Shown here one piece after another: positions 17,582 to 27,715 of a DNA stretch of 64,000 nucleotides. The position numbers and the translations under genes were made by a program. Location: the NCBI GenBank assembly GCA_910587425.1, contig CAJUKU010000002.1:186001-250000 (forward strand). The letters run 5' to 3'. The notes under the pieces are model-generated. The model had not been told where the DNA came from. It made no database searches and worked only from the letters and a program-made list of their open reading frames with translations. Source of the stretch: an uncultured Muribaculaceae bacterium (GTDB lineage: Bacteria; Bacteroidota; Bacteroidia; Bacteroidales; Muribaculaceae). Positions within the stretch are counted from its first letter, which is position 1; each line of letters starts with the position of its first letter.

Positions 17582-20500
17582 TCAGGCGGGGCGGGCGGAT
17601 TTTTTGCGGCGGCGGGGTGGACGGGGCGCTACTCCGGTAAACATCGGGAGGTAGACGAAGATGCCCACGAGCGACATCAGCAGACCGCCTATGGTGCCGA
17701 GCGCAAGGGGATACCAGAACGATTCTTTTCCATCGCCGATCATGAAGGGGATGAAGCCGAGGATGGTTGAGACAACGGTAAGGAAGATCGGTAGGATCTT
17801 GGTATTCCATGCCCGGAGGTAGAGGCTGAGCTTGCTGCGGTGCGGGAAACGTGCGCGCAGTGTGTTGAACTCGTTGAGCACATAGATCGAGGCATTCACG
17901 GTGATGCCACAAAGCAGGATGAATGATGCGAAACCACCCTGGTCGAAGTTGATCTTCGTCAGATAGAATATCAGGAACACTCCGATGAATGATATCGGGA
18001 TGGTGAAGATGATGGCGAGAGGCTGCGAGAGGGAGTTGAACAGGATGCTCGTGGTGAAGAATATTATGCCTATGACAAGGAGCAGGAGCCAGTAGGATGT
18101 GCCGTTGTCGCGTCCGTACCAGTAATAACTGTTCTGTCCATTTTCGGCGGAATACCCGAGCGGAAGCTGTGCGTTGAGCTTCTCCAGGTCGGCATCGAGA
18201 ATCTTGCGTCCCTGCGTGCCGGAACCGATGTATTCATATTGCAGATAGAGCACATACTGCTGGTTTTCCTTGGATATGGAGCGTGATGCGGAGCGCTTCT
18301 GAACAGTGGCGAAGTCGGCGAGCTTCAGGGTGCGTGTTCCGATGGATATGGGCATGTTCATGAGCCCCCACACATCGTAATCGTATGCCTGTGCCGAATG
18401 CAGCAATATGTTTTCCGCTCCTCCGGGCGCCTGTATGATTCCCGCCCGCATGTCGCGACCGAATATTGGTTTCAGAGCGGAGAAGAGCTGATAGACGGTA
18501 AGATTTTCCTTGGCGAGACGGTGCTTGTCGATCTCGAGGTAGAACTCGGTGTAATCATCCTTGTACCACTGCACTTCGGAGTTGATGTTGACCTCCTTGA
18601 TGCGGCGGTGTCCGAGCAGCATATTCTTCAGCGAATCAGCCCAGATCTCGAGGTCGTCGTAGTTGTAGCCGAGCATCTTGACGCGGTAGGTACCAGCCGA
18701 CTCGCGCACGTCGTTGCTGAATCCGTTGTCCTGCAATCCGAAGACCGACCATGAGCCACCGCCGAGCGTCTGCGCCTTGGCGATGATATCGCTTTTCAGC
18801 TGATAGGGGAAATATGAGTTCATAGCCTTATCAGTGAAAGATATTATGAGCGATGCGCGGGTAGCGCTGCTGATACTCGTCTCGAAGCGTGAGATCTCGG
18901 GGAAAGTGGTGAGATAGCTCTCCATCTTGGTTATGAGCTCGTTCATCTGACCGATGGTGGCTCCGGTAGGGAGCGTGGCGTAGACGTAGATCTCCGGATC
19001 CTGCTCGGAACGCCCGAAATTACTACCTTCGAACACCTCCTTGGCAAACAGACGCAGCGAGCCGCCGAGCAGCTTGTCGACCCACGGACGGTACTTCTCT
19101 TTATAAGTCTTGTTGCCTATGGTGGCGTTGTAGATCTTCGCTCCCGGCTCATCATCCTTAAGTTTGTCGGGGAGCAGGTAGAGCGGAAGTCCGAACAGCA
19201 GCACCAGCAGCACGCACATGGCTACGCGGTGGCGCGTGCAGAACATTATGAAGCGCGAATAGAACCGGTTGAAACGCACCGCAAAGCGCTTGCCGTAACG
19301 GTGGCGGCTCTGCCGCAGGCGCAATCCGATCTTGCTTATGAGCGCAGGCACGAGGAACAGTGCCACGAAGAGGCTCACGGAGAGGTTGACGATCACCACG
19401 GCTACGAAGTCCTGAAGATTGAGGCGCATCTCCTCCTTGAGGAAGAACACGATGCCGAGAGCGCCGACAGTGGTGAGCGTGGCAGCCATGACGGAGGTGA
19501 ACGCACGCAGATTACGCTTGTGCGTTATATGGTCGGTCATGACTATGATATTGTCGATTATGAGGTTGAGCGAGATGGTGATGCCCGCCAGCGAGTAAAG
19601 CTGTATCTCAATGCCGAGAAGATAGTAGAAGATCACAGCTACGGCGAGGTTGATCACAAGCGAGATGGTGATCACCATCATGTAGCGGAGATTGAGCGTG
19701 ATGAGCGCGACGAAAGCAAGCAGGATGACAAACGTCAGCCCGGAACGGAAATATATCTTCGACAGCTCGCTCTCGATCTTCTCGGTGGCGTCGTATCGCA
19801 TGCTCACCTGGTAGCCCCCGGGCATGTGGGCGCGCAACGTCTCCATGCGTGCCCTTACCTCCTCGGCGAGTTTCAGCTGATTGGCATCCTCCTCCGCCCA
19901 GATTGTGACATAGATGGAGTTGAGCCCGTTGATGCGGTAGTAGCTCTGCGCCGTAGCCTCCTCATAGGTGACATTCACAAGGCGCGAAAGCGGTATGAGG
20001 ACTCCGTCGGCTGTGCTGACGGTGATCGCGTGGGGATCGAACGTGGTTAGATCGGCGGCGGTTGATGAGGTGACACGCAGCCATTCGCCATCGGAAGCCT
20101 CGGCTATACCGAGAAATTGCGACTGATCATTCTCATTTATCGCCTTGACGATATCGGCGGGAGTCAGTCCGAGCGAGTGCAGCCTGTCGCTGTCGTACTC
20201 CAGCTTCCATTCCATAGGCATAGCCCCGTAGATATCCACCTTATAAATTCCGCTCAACTGACCTATGGCGGGCTTTATGTTCTCCTCGGCATAATTCTGT
20301 ATCTCGTAGGGCGATGCCGGGGCATTGATGGTGTAGGACATGAAGGCACGCTGCGCCCTGCCGTCGGATGCCTGCTGTGTGGTGATCTGCGGATAGGTGA
20401 CCCCCTCGGGAAGCTGCGCCCATGCCTGACGGACAACCGTGGAGACCTCGAAACGCGTCATCTCGATGTCGGCATGTTTGTCAAGACCGAGGGTTATGCG

Positions 20501-20767
20501 TCCGCTGCCATTGGATGATGTCGACTTTATCTCTTTGACCCCCTGCACGCGGGCGAGCATGGATTCCAGACGGCTCGTGACCTCGCTCTCTATGACGCGC
20601 GCAGCGTTGTCGGGCATGTTGAACGATACCGTGAGCGACGGAAGATTGCGCGACGGATTGAGCTTGACCGGCAGCAACGGCACGAGTGCGGCGCCGACAA
20701 TCGCGAGCGCCAGGAAGGCGACGATGACGGTGAACGAGGACAGGCTTTTGGTCTCTTTTTTAGTCAC
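17582..20767 (-). CDS. RND-family efflux pump, inner-membrane permease (second pump of the operon)
   Basis: This 1061-residue proton-driven exporter has the RND plan: helix 1 (about 10-33), a large periplasmic porter domain with the ESEVTSRLESMLARVQGVKEI segment, helices 2-6 with LNLIIDNIIVMTDHI where the proton-relay Asp lies, a second periplasmic domain, and helices 8-12 with CGITVNASIYVLNEF. It belongs to the hydrophobe/amphiphile exporter group. It is the last gene of a six-gene minus-strand operon that already contains another full RND pump, 55 bases after the TolC-type gene. A heteromeric pump, or two pumps sharing one adaptor and channel, are both possible. The substrate is unknown. 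Confidence 0.93.
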   Translation of the reverse strand: MTKKETKSLSSFTVIVAFLALAIVGAALVPLLPVKLNPSRNLPSLTVSFNMPDNAARVIESEVTSRLESMLARVQGVKEIKSTSSNGSGRITLGLDKHADIEMTRFEVSTVVRQAWAQLPEGVTYPQITTQQASDGRAQRAFMSYTINAPASPYEIQNYAEENIKPAIGQLSGIYKVDIYGAMPMEWKLEYDSDRLHSLGLTPADIVKAINENDQSQFLGIAEASDGEWLRVTSSTAADLTTFDPHAITVSTADGVLIPLSRLVNVTYEEATAQSYYRINGLNSIYVTIWAEEDANQLKLAEEVRARMETLRAHMPGGYQVSMRYDATEKIESELSKIYFRSGLTFVILLAFVALITLNLRYMMVITISLVINLAVAVIFYYLLGIEIQLYSLAGITISLNLIIDNIIVMTDHITHKRNLRAFTSVMAATLTTVGALGIVFFLKEEMRLNLQDFVAVVIVNLSVSLFVALFLVPALISKIGLRLRQSRHRYGKRFAVRFNRFYSRFIMFCTRHRVAMCVLLVLLFGLPLYLLPDKLKDDEPGAKIYNATIGNKTYKEKYRPWVDKLLGGSLRLFAKEVFEGSNFGRSEQDPEIYVYATLPTGATIGQMNELITKMESYLTTFPEISRFETSISSATRASLIISFTDKAMNSYFPYQLKSDIIAKAQTLGGGSWSVFGLQDNGFSNDVRESAGTYRVKMLGYNYDDLEIWADSLKNMLLGHRRIKEVNINSEVQWYKDDYTEFYLEIDKHRLAKENLTVYQLFSALKPIFGRDMRAGIIQAPGGAENILLHSAQAYDYDVWGLMNMPISIGTRTLKLADFATVQKRSASRSISKENQQYVLYLQYEYIGSGTQGRKILDADLEKLNAQLPLGYSAENGQNSYYWYGRDNGTSYWLLLLVIGIIFFTTSILFNSLSQPLAIIFTIPISFIGVFLIFYLTKINFDQGGFASFILLCGITVNASIYVLNEFNTLRARFPHRSKLSLYLRAWNTKILPIFLTVVSTILGFIPFMIGDGKESFWYPLALGTIGGLLMSLVGIFVYLPMFTGVAPRPPRRRKKSARPA

Positions 20768-20822
20768 TGCTTACGTGCGGTTGGGTTGATGGGGTTATTA
20801 CATGCCTGAGACAGGATGAGCG

Positions 20823-22310
20823 TCAGCGTATGTGATGCTCGAGGTCAAACTTGTTTGACAGTTCGCGTCCGGTCTCGAAATCGTAGAGGGTGAGCTTGCG
20901 GAGTTTGTAGTAGCTCAGCCAGTAGTTCTGCAGGGCGTTGACATAGTTCTTGTTGGCGTCCTGCTGACGGTTGAGCGACAGTGTGAGCGAGTTGATGTCG
21001 GCTTTGCCGATGATGAACCGCTGGCGCGTCTGCGAGTAGGCGGTCTCGGCGAGGTCGAGAGCCTCGATCGCCGAGCTGACGAGCTGCTGCTGGATATTGA
21101 AGTCGCTGACGGTCATTATCACATCTTCCTCAATCGACAGCTCGTCCTGACGGGCAGCGATCTCAAGGACGTTGAGATTGTTCTTAGCCATGTTGACCTT
21201 ACCTTTGCGCACGCCCCAGTCGATGATAGGGATTGAAAGGGTGAGCGACACGAGATCCTGACGCAGCAGGTTGCGGTATGCCTCCTTGAGGTGCGAGTTC
21301 ACCTGGTTGAAACCGACACTTGCGCTCAGGTTAGCCTGGAAGCGCTGTTCCACCTTGGTTTTGCTGAGGTCGCGCTTACCCTCGAGGATGCTCTGCTTGT
21401 GCTGAAGGAGCGTCGGGTTGTTAGCCTTGGCAAATTCGAGTGCCTGGGCGGCGTTGATCTCCTTTGCCACCGGCGCCGAAGGGAGTATGACTGAGATTTC
21501 CGCGTCCTTCTCCATACCCAGGAACGAAGCGAGGGTGAACATGGCTCGCTTGAGGGCTATGCGGGTATTCTCGACGCTGTTCTGCGCGTTCACCTTGTCG
21601 AGTTTGAGCGTGAGAAGGTCAGCCTGCGATATCGAGGCGATCTTGAAGCGGCGCTCACCGATGGTGTAGAGCGTATCGCACGAGGCGAGGTTGTCGAGCG
21701 CGAGACGGTATTCAGCCTGGGCAAGCGCGAGGGCGAAGAAGTAGTTGACGGCTGTCTCGCTCACCTCCTCCATATTGTATAGGAATTCTTTCTTGACCTT
21801 CTCAAACTTCACCGGCTCGATGCGGCGTTCCCAACGGAAGCTGTTGAAGCCTATGAGGCTCTGACGGTAACCGATACGGACGGGGATCGAGGAGTACTGG
21901 GTAGACTTGACATCGCCGAAGTTACGCATGTAGGCGAGGCTGGTCTCGAGGAAGAAAGTACCGCCGAGAGGATCGAAATTCTGCGTGATGTTCAGCCCGC
22001 CGGAAGCGGAGAACATCTGCTGCGGACGGTAGACATCGGTATTTTCCTCATAGTTGTAACGCTGCGTGATGTAGCGGTTGTAGCTCGCCGGAGTCAGATC
22101 GAGCGAAAGGCTCGGCAGACGGTCGGCGCGGAACGAGCGGTACTCCCAGTAGCCCGACATGTAGAGGTTCTGGTTTCGGAACGCCTGCAGTGAACTGTCG
22201 GAAGCTATGTCGATGGTGCGCTGCAGATCAAGCGTCACGTGGCGCTGCGCCCGGACGGTTGTGCAGACGGCAATAATTGTCAGTATGAATAGAATGTGGC
22301 GTCTCATCAA
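20823..22310 (-). CDS. TolC-type outer-membrane efflux channel
   Basis: This 495-residue outer-membrane factor forms the exit duct of the RND system. A signal peptide (about 1-21, ending VRA) is followed by the two-fold repeated alpha-helical/beta pattern of the OEP family: LDLQRTIDIASDSSLQAF in the first half, and INAAQALEFAKANNPTLLQHKQSI with VSLTLSIPIIDWGVRKGKV in the second. The length is normal. Its ATG overlaps the stop of the upstream lipoprotein gene by four bases, so the two are translationally coupled. It is the only outer-membrane factor in the operon and presumably serves both RND pumps. Confidence 0.93.
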   Translation of the reverse strand: MMRRHILFILTIIAVCTTVRAQRHVTLDLQRTIDIASDSSLQAFRNQNLYMSGYWEYRSFRADRLPSLSLDLTPASYNRYITQRYNYEENTDVYRPQQMFSASGGLNITQNFDPLGGTFFLETSLAYMRNFGDVKSTQYSSIPVRIGYRQSLIGFNSFRWERRIEPVKFEKVKKEFLYNMEEVSETAVNYFFALALAQAEYRLALDNLASCDTLYTIGERRFKIASISQADLLTLKLDKVNAQNSVENTRIALKRAMFTLASFLGMEKDAEISVILPSAPVAKEINAAQALEFAKANNPTLLQHKQSILEGKRDLSKTKVEQRFQANLSASVGFNQVNSHLKEAYRNLLRQDLVSLTLSIPIIDWGVRKGKVNMAKNNLNVLEIAARQDELSIEEDVIMTVSDFNIQQQLVSSAIEALDLAETAYSQTRQRFIIGKADINSLTLSLNRQQDANKNYVNALQNYWLSYYKLRKLTLYDFETGRELSNKFDLEHHIR

Positions 22311-23356
22311 ATGTCGTATTGTATTACGCGGTCGTTGTCATCAATACCGCAGAGCTTTCCGGAATCAGAATTAAAAAACAGTGCCATCAGCACATCGGGC
22401 ACAACATGTACGGCGCGAACCGTTCCATCGTAACCTATCACGTGTATAGTCGTCGTGGTGCGCTCCGGCACGTCCTCGTCAGTCACCGGAGTGCCGAAAT
22501 AGATGGCATAGATATTGTCAGTGCCACATGCCACGGCGCCGTAACCGTCGTACTTGTTCGCCCGCTCTTTGCTGTCGTAGCAATCATCGTATTTCATGAG
22601 GTTGCCCACCGACACCGCGCGGCGCTCCATCGATGGAATATCGACGATATTCAACTGATTGAAGTAAGTCATGCCAAAGACGACATGCTTACCGTCGGGC
22701 GACACCCCCTCGCGGGAATAGTAGGCGTAGAAATCCTGAGTGGGATAGACATACATCTGTTCAGCGTGCACGGTATCGGCAGGAGTATCCAAATCACGCC
22801 ACTTCAGCTTGTAGGCGTCGTTGTCCATGAGTTCGTACACCAAACGGTTGCCGACAAGCGCGACATTGATGGCACCGAACTCAGTATTTATCACCGAATC
22901 CACCAAAGTGGTGCCCGCGACACGGCTCCTTGTGATGTTAAGCCGCTTAAGCATCCTTGCAGAAACATCATTGAGCCACACGCATGTATCACCATCACCG
23001 GCGATCTCTATCATGACAGGGGTGGCATTATAGAAATCGTTCGGTCCCTGCCCCTTTATGCCGAAGGCTCCGAGAGAGTCACCTGATGCGGTGTAGACCT
23101 TTATCATGGGGCTGTCGCGCGGGGTATATAGGACCGTCACGCCATCAGAGGATATTGCCTCGAACGCGCCCATAACCTCATCGATGACAGTCACTCCCTG
23201 TATGGTGTCGGGGGTGAAGGCATCGGCGGGATACACGTTGATATTTTCCGTGAAATACACCTCAACCGGCGATTCCATGACCGGACCGGATGAACAGGCA
23301 GCGAGCAACGCCAACGAAGCCACTGCAGATATTGCGGATAGATAACGTTTCATCAC
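22307..23356 (-). CDS. six-bladed beta-propeller lipoprotein (BF3164/TolB-like) inside the efflux operon
   Basis: This 349-residue lipoprotein has a signal peptide and lipobox (LLAAC, Cys21). The body consists of repeated short beta-strand blades, including GDSLGAFGIKGQGPNDFYNA, a type of segment seen in BF3164-like six-bladed propeller lipoproteins of Bacteroidales. There is no catalytic motif. It starts two bases after the RND pump stop and overlaps the TolC-type gene by four bases, so it is an integral part of the operon. It may act as a periplasmic or surface scaffold or sensor; no function is established to my knowledge. A second, distantly similar lipoprotein lies on the other side of the pump gene. 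Confidence 0.85.
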   Translation of the reverse strand: MMKRYLSAISAVASLALLAACSSGPVMESPVEVYFTENINVYPADAFTPDTIQGVTVIDEVMGAFEAISSDGVTVLYTPRDSPMIKVYTASGDSLGAFGIKGQGPNDFYNATPVMIEIAGDGDTCVWLNDVSARMLKRLNITRSRVAGTTLVDSVINTEFGAINVALVGNRLVYELMDNDAYKLKWRDLDTPADTVHAEQMYVYPTQDFYAYYSREGVSPDGKHVVFGMTYFNQLNIVDIPSMERRAVSVGNLMKYDDCYDSKERANKYDGYGAVACGTDNIYAIYFGTPVTDEDVPERTTTTIHVIGYDGTVRAVHVVPDVLMALFFNSDSGKLCGIDDNDRVIQYDI

Positions 23357-23357
23357 T

Positions 23358-26300
23358 TTATGCTTTTACTCTTTCGCTACGGCGGTATATGAGCCAGTAG
23401 ACGAGCGGAATCAGGAATATACTTATAAGGGTTCCGACCACCATCGATCCGATCATCGCTATGGCGAGAGGGCGCTGAAGCTCAGATCCCATATCGGAAG
23501 TGAAGAGCATCGGCACCATAGCAAATATAGTGGTGAGCGATGTCATTATGATAGGACGCAGGCGGCGCAATCCGGCGGTGTGGATCGACTCAAGCAGGGG
23601 CATACCTGTCTTGCGCAACTCGTTTATGGCATCGAGTTTGAGGATTGAGTCATTGACCACGATACCGCAGGTGACGATTATACCGATGGCGCTCATGAGG
23701 TTGAGGGTGTGTCCGCAGATCCATAGGGTTATGAGTGCGAAAGCGGTGTCGAGCGGTATCTCGATGAGGACAATGAGCGGCTGCAGGAAGCTCTCGAACT
23801 GCGCGCAGAGGATGAAGTACATGAGCAGTATCGAGATAAGGAGTATCACCACCATCTCGCGCATCATCTTGGCGTTGGAGAATATGCTTCCGGTGAAATC
23901 TACCTCCCATGCAGGGGAATCATCGACAGTGGCGCGGATACGGCTGACAGTCACATCGGGATTGTCGACGGTGCTGAAAGAGAATGGGATGTACTCACCG
24001 TCGCGTCCGGCTGAGATATCCTTAAGGTCACGGTCGCGCGTGATGGTCACAAGGTGACTCAGCGGTATCTCGCTGACCTTGCCGTTGTTGTCCTTATCAG
24101 GGGCTGTGAGCACGAACGTGGATGCGAGCACATCGCTAACGGAGCGCTCTTCGCCGGCTATGCCGATAGGGAGATACTGCTGATATGAGCGCAGGGTGCC
24201 GACGGTATTGCTCTTGAATGCGGTGCGGAGCGCACGCTGCACGGTGGCGTAATCCACACGGTAGAGAAGCAGACGCGAGCGGTCGATGACAATGTTTATA
24301 CGGTCGCGCAACGCTACCTCATCAGTGGCGAGCGCGGTAGCCGAATCAATCCGCTGCTGCATGGCAAGTATTTCGTCGATATCATTCTTCCGCCCCTTGT
24401 CGGCAGGATATACGCGTGCCTCGAGCAGAGCCTCGTCGGACGAGAATATCTTTTCAAATATGTTTTCCGGTGGCGAGAATGTCACGGTTGCCCGCGGATA
24501 AGCCTCGGAGAGCAGCATGCGGAGGCGTTCCGTAGCAGCGGCGATGTGCGACGGATCGGAGGTGCGGATGTAGATTTCCGCCTCCGAGGGCGAGAGTTCC
24601 GATCCGGCGTCGAGCAGATAGTCCTGCACTCCAATATACGCCGAGTTCTGTACAACGGTGGAGTCAAGTCCCTGCAGCAGAGTGTTGACACGTCCGGCAT
24701 TGGCATCGACATTTATGTTCTCGTTCCACTCTATGCGTGCTATTGCCTCGCTCTGGTCGATCTGCGGCATGCGCTCGACAGGCAGAACGTAGAACATCAC
24801 CACACAAAGAGGCACAATCAGTAAGATCACCACGATCCATGCGCGCCAATGGGCGAATACAGAGTCGATCACTGCGGTGTAGGTACGCGCCAACCATGAA
24901 TTTATGCTGTCAGTTATCCGCTCAGACCGGCTCTTGCCTGTGGTCTTACGCAGACGGACACGGTAAACGAGCAGATAGATGACCGGCAGAAGCATGATAC
25001 CCACGATGTAGCTCACGGCGAGCCCGGCTGTGATTGAGAATGCCTGGTCTGTGAAAATCGCTCCGGCGATACCGCTCATGAAAATCAGCGGCAGAAATAC
25101 AGCCACAGTGGTGAGCGATGAGCTGAGCATCGGCGTGATCATCTCGGTGGTGCCGGCATCGCATGAGCGCAGAAGCGACATCCCGCGGTGGCGGTATTGC
25201 GTGATGTTCTCCGTCACTATCACGGAGTTGTCGATCATCATGCCCACGGCGAGGATCAGACCGGAGAGCGATATGATATTGACCGATACATGGAAAAGAT
25301 AGAAGAGCAGGAATGTGATTATGATCGACACCACAATGCTCGATCCGATGATGATCGATGCGCGCATGTCGCCCATGAACAGCGCCGTTACCACAAACAC
25401 GAGAATGAATCCGAGAATGAGGTTCTGAACGAGGTTGGATATCGTGTAGTCGAGCAGCTCCGTCTGATTGCGTGATTCCGTAAATTCAATGTCGGGATAG
25501 AGCTTGGAAAAATACTCCGCTGTAGATCGGAGCGATTCTTTCATCGCATCCATATTCTCCTCGCTCTGCTTGATGATGGCGAGCGTAACGGCACGCTTTC
25601 CGTCGGAGTAAGAGTAACCATCCTCCCCCTCAGCCACGATGCTCACCGACGCGAAGTCGCGGAGCTGCAGCAGGCGGTCACCGTTGCGGATGTAGATATT
25701 CTCCACATCCTCCACTGTGCGCAGCTGGTTCGACACATGCACGTTGTATTCATAATATCCGTCGCGCACGGTCATCGATCCAGGCTCGGCGTTATTAGCC
25801 TCGAGCGCCGACTCTATATCGGAAATCGTCACACCTGCCACACGCATCTTCTTCTCGTCGGGGACAATGCGCAGGTACTGTCCGGGGATGCCGGTTACAT
25901 CAGCCATCGCGATCTCCGGCAGCTGCTCTATGCGTCGGCGCACGACATTGTCGGCGAGATCGCACATCTGGAGAAACTTCGTCTCATCAGGATCAGTGTA
26001 CGGCTCGTTGTCGCGCAGCGTCAGGTTGAGGTAGAGCACCGGAATGTCGGTAGCACTCGCTTTGATAGCCTTGGGGCGTTTTGTGTCCTTCGGCAGGGAG
26101 TTCATCGCCGCGTCGATCTTCTCGTTGACTTCGATGAAAGCGAGATCAGTGTTCACTCCGTAGTCGAACTCAAGATTTATGACAGCCATTCCGTCGCGCG
26201 TGCGGCTGTTGATCTCGTGCAGACCGCTCACCTGCAGCAGCTGGCGGCGCACCGGCGCCGTGACATTGTTCTCAAGTTCGCGCGCGCCGCTGTTGTCGCC

Positions 26301-26444
26301 TGTGATCTGCACTGTTATGTGCGGAATGGCTATAGCCGGCAGCAGCGATACCGGGAGAGTGAAATATGTCACCAGTCCCACTATCAGGCACGCCAGGAAT
26401 GCCATTATGACGGCTATAGGCCGCTTGAGAAGAAAATGTACCAC
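23358..26444 (-). CDS. RND-family efflux pump, inner-membrane permease (first pump of the operon)
   Basis: This 1028-residue RND exporter of the hydrophobe/amphiphile class opens with helix 1 (about 9-30) and FTLPVSLLPAIAIPHITVQ. It continues with a porter domain (ELENNVTAPVRRQLLQVSGLHEI), helix 4 with VGMMIDNSVIVTENI carrying the membrane Asp, a second porter domain, and the C-terminal helices with TCGIVVNDSILKLDAINE. The length is normal. It is flanked on both sides by beta-propeller lipoprotein genes. It is not a close duplicate of the other pump in the operon; only family motifs are shared. The substrate is unknown. Confidence 0.94.
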   Translation of the reverse strand: MVHFLLKRPIAVIMAFLACLIVGLVTYFTLPVSLLPAIAIPHITVQITGDNSGARELENNVTAPVRRQLLQVSGLHEINSRTRDGMAVINLEFDYGVNTDLAFIEVNEKIDAAMNSLPKDTKRPKAIKASATDIPVLYLNLTLRDNEPYTDPDETKFLQMCDLADNVVRRRIEQLPEIAMADVTGIPGQYLRIVPDEKKMRVAGVTISDIESALEANNAEPGSMTVRDGYYEYNVHVSNQLRTVEDVENIYIRNGDRLLQLRDFASVSIVAEGEDGYSYSDGKRAVTLAIIKQSEENMDAMKESLRSTAEYFSKLYPDIEFTESRNQTELLDYTISNLVQNLILGFILVFVVTALFMGDMRASIIIGSSIVVSIIITFLLFYLFHVSVNIISLSGLILAVGMMIDNSVIVTENITQYRHRGMSLLRSCDAGTTEMITPMLSSSLTTVAVFLPLIFMSGIAGAIFTDQAFSITAGLAVSYIVGIMLLPVIYLLVYRVRLRKTTGKSRSERITDSINSWLARTYTAVIDSVFAHWRAWIVVILLIVPLCVVMFYVLPVERMPQIDQSEAIARIEWNENINVDANAGRVNTLLQGLDSTVVQNSAYIGVQDYLLDAGSELSPSEAEIYIRTSDPSHIAAATERLRMLLSEAYPRATVTFSPPENIFEKIFSSDEALLEARVYPADKGRKNDIDEILAMQQRIDSATALATDEVALRDRINIVIDRSRLLLYRVDYATVQRALRTAFKSNTVGTLRSYQQYLPIGIAGEERSVSDVLASTFVLTAPDKDNNGKVSEIPLSHLVTITRDRDLKDISAGRDGEYIPFSFSTVDNPDVTVSRIRATVDDSPAWEVDFTGSIFSNAKMMREMVVILLISILLMYFILCAQFESFLQPLIVLIEIPLDTAFALITLWICGHTLNLMSAIGIIVTCGIVVNDSILKLDAINELRKTGMPLLESIHTAGLRRLRPIIMTSLTTIFAMVPMLFTSDMGSELQRPLAIAMIGSMVVGTLISIFLIPLVYWLIYRRSERVKA

Positions 26445-26505
26445 GGTAGTCGGTCAGTAAATGTCAAGGTCTTGCAGAACCCCGACAACGTGTTATTCTT
26501 TTTGT

Positions 26506-27684
26506 TTATTTTATCTCCACCTCGACAATCATCGGGTTTACATCATCCGTGCCTTTCACACGTGCCATTTCGTCGGCAGATATAATGAAGTAGAAGTTAT
26601 CGGAGTTCATGTAATCGGCAGGATAGCCGTAATATGTCTCACCATCAACTGTCACGGGGAAACCGGCGAGCCAGTCGGCATCGCGCCCCTGCGGCTGCTC
26701 ATGGCGGTATACGAGCTTGCCGTCTTCGAGCGAATAGGCGTCGAAACGGAGCACTCCCCCGTTATTATATTCGCCGAAAGTATAGCGCACCAGGGCGTAA
26801 CGTGAATTGAATATCGGATGAAGGGGGTTTAGATGGTCATTATCCACAGCCTTGAGCTCTTCCATTGTTTCAAGAGATCCCCAATCATAGGCATACTTTC
26901 CGAGATTCATGGCTATGTGCGGTTCCAAAGAGTGATCCTGACAATTCACACGGTATATCGTGTCGAGATCATTCACGTAGTTTTCACCACGCAGTGTTGT
27001 GATTATATCCATCAGCTGTGTGACGAATATCCCCCAACGGCGCGACTTCATGCGTATAGTACCGTCAGGCTGCCAGTCGTGGGAATACAGATACAGATCC
27101 TTCTCACGTGTCACATGCGGTCCGCCGTCGAACGACAGCGGTTCATTGAACGCCAGCCAGCCGCCACCCGCCGCAGCCGCAAGATTCTGTATGGAATCAT
27201 TGCGCACGGAGCGCAGATACTTGCCGTCGGCTGTGTATTGCTTGATCATACCGAAACTGAAGTCCTGATCAAGTATCGACCACATTCCTCCGTCACCTTC
27301 TGTAAACACGCCTTCATATCCTCTGGCACACTCCTCAGGTCCGGCTCCGAAAGGATTAAACGCATCGGTTAGTTTGCCGTCAGGATAGCTGAAAGTGCAG
27401 ACCCAGCTATTGCCATGATCATAACCCTGATTCTTTATGTATATGCGGTTGTCCACAACACCACCTACAATAAACCGGTTGAGCATACTGCTGTCAGTAA
27501 ACTCCGGGCGGCAGACGTTGACCACACGCATACGGTCGCTTAGATTATCAAGACTGTCGATATCGAAACTTTCCTCAACATTCATGCTCAGCAGCTTGCC
27601 ATCGGCGGCTCCATTACTGCCTGTGCATCCCGCAAAAGCGAGCGCTGCAGCCATATATGCGATATTTAGCGATTTAACATTCAT
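26506..27684 (-). CDS. six-bladed beta-propeller lipoprotein inside the efflux operon
   Basis: This lipoprotein of about 392 residues has its signal peptide starting MNVKSLNIAYMAAALAFAGC (Cys20). I place the start at 27684, because an upstream in-frame ATG at 27726 would add 14 residues ahead of the signal peptide and overlap the adaptor gene. The body has propeller-like blades, including AFNPFGAGPEECARGYEGVF, which matches the GxGPxE turn of BF3164/TolB-like Bacteroidales lipoproteins. It lies between the adaptor and the first RND pump. Its presence together with the lipoprotein at 22307 suggests that such propellers are working parts of this efflux system; this is inference from gene order. 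Confidence 0.83.
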   Translation of the reverse strand: MNVKSLNIAYMAAALAFAGCTGSNGAADGKLLSMNVEESFDIDSLDNLSDRMRVVNVCRPEFTDSSMLNRFIVGGVVDNRIYIKNQGYDHGNSWVCTFSYPDGKLTDAFNPFGAGPEECARGYEGVFTEGDGGMWSILDQDFSFGMIKQYTADGKYLRSVRNDSIQNLAAAAGGGWLAFNEPLSFDGGPHVTREKDLYLYSHDWQPDGTIRMKSRRWGIFVTQLMDIITTLRGENYVNDLDTIYRVNCQDHSLEPHIAMNLGKYAYDWGSLETMEELKAVDNDHLNPLHPIFNSRYALVRYTFGEYNNGGVLRFDAYSLEDGKLVYRHEQPQGRDADWLAGFPVTVDGETYYGYPADYMNSDNFYFIISADEMARVKGTDDVNPMIVEVEIK

Positions 27685-27715
27685 GATATATAAATCTTTG
27701 ATTTCAGTCACAACA

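Noticed and set aside
22319..23086. Plus-strand open frame opposite the propeller lipoprotein
   Set aside because: Antisense shadow; the minus-strand gene has a lipobox and operon overlaps.
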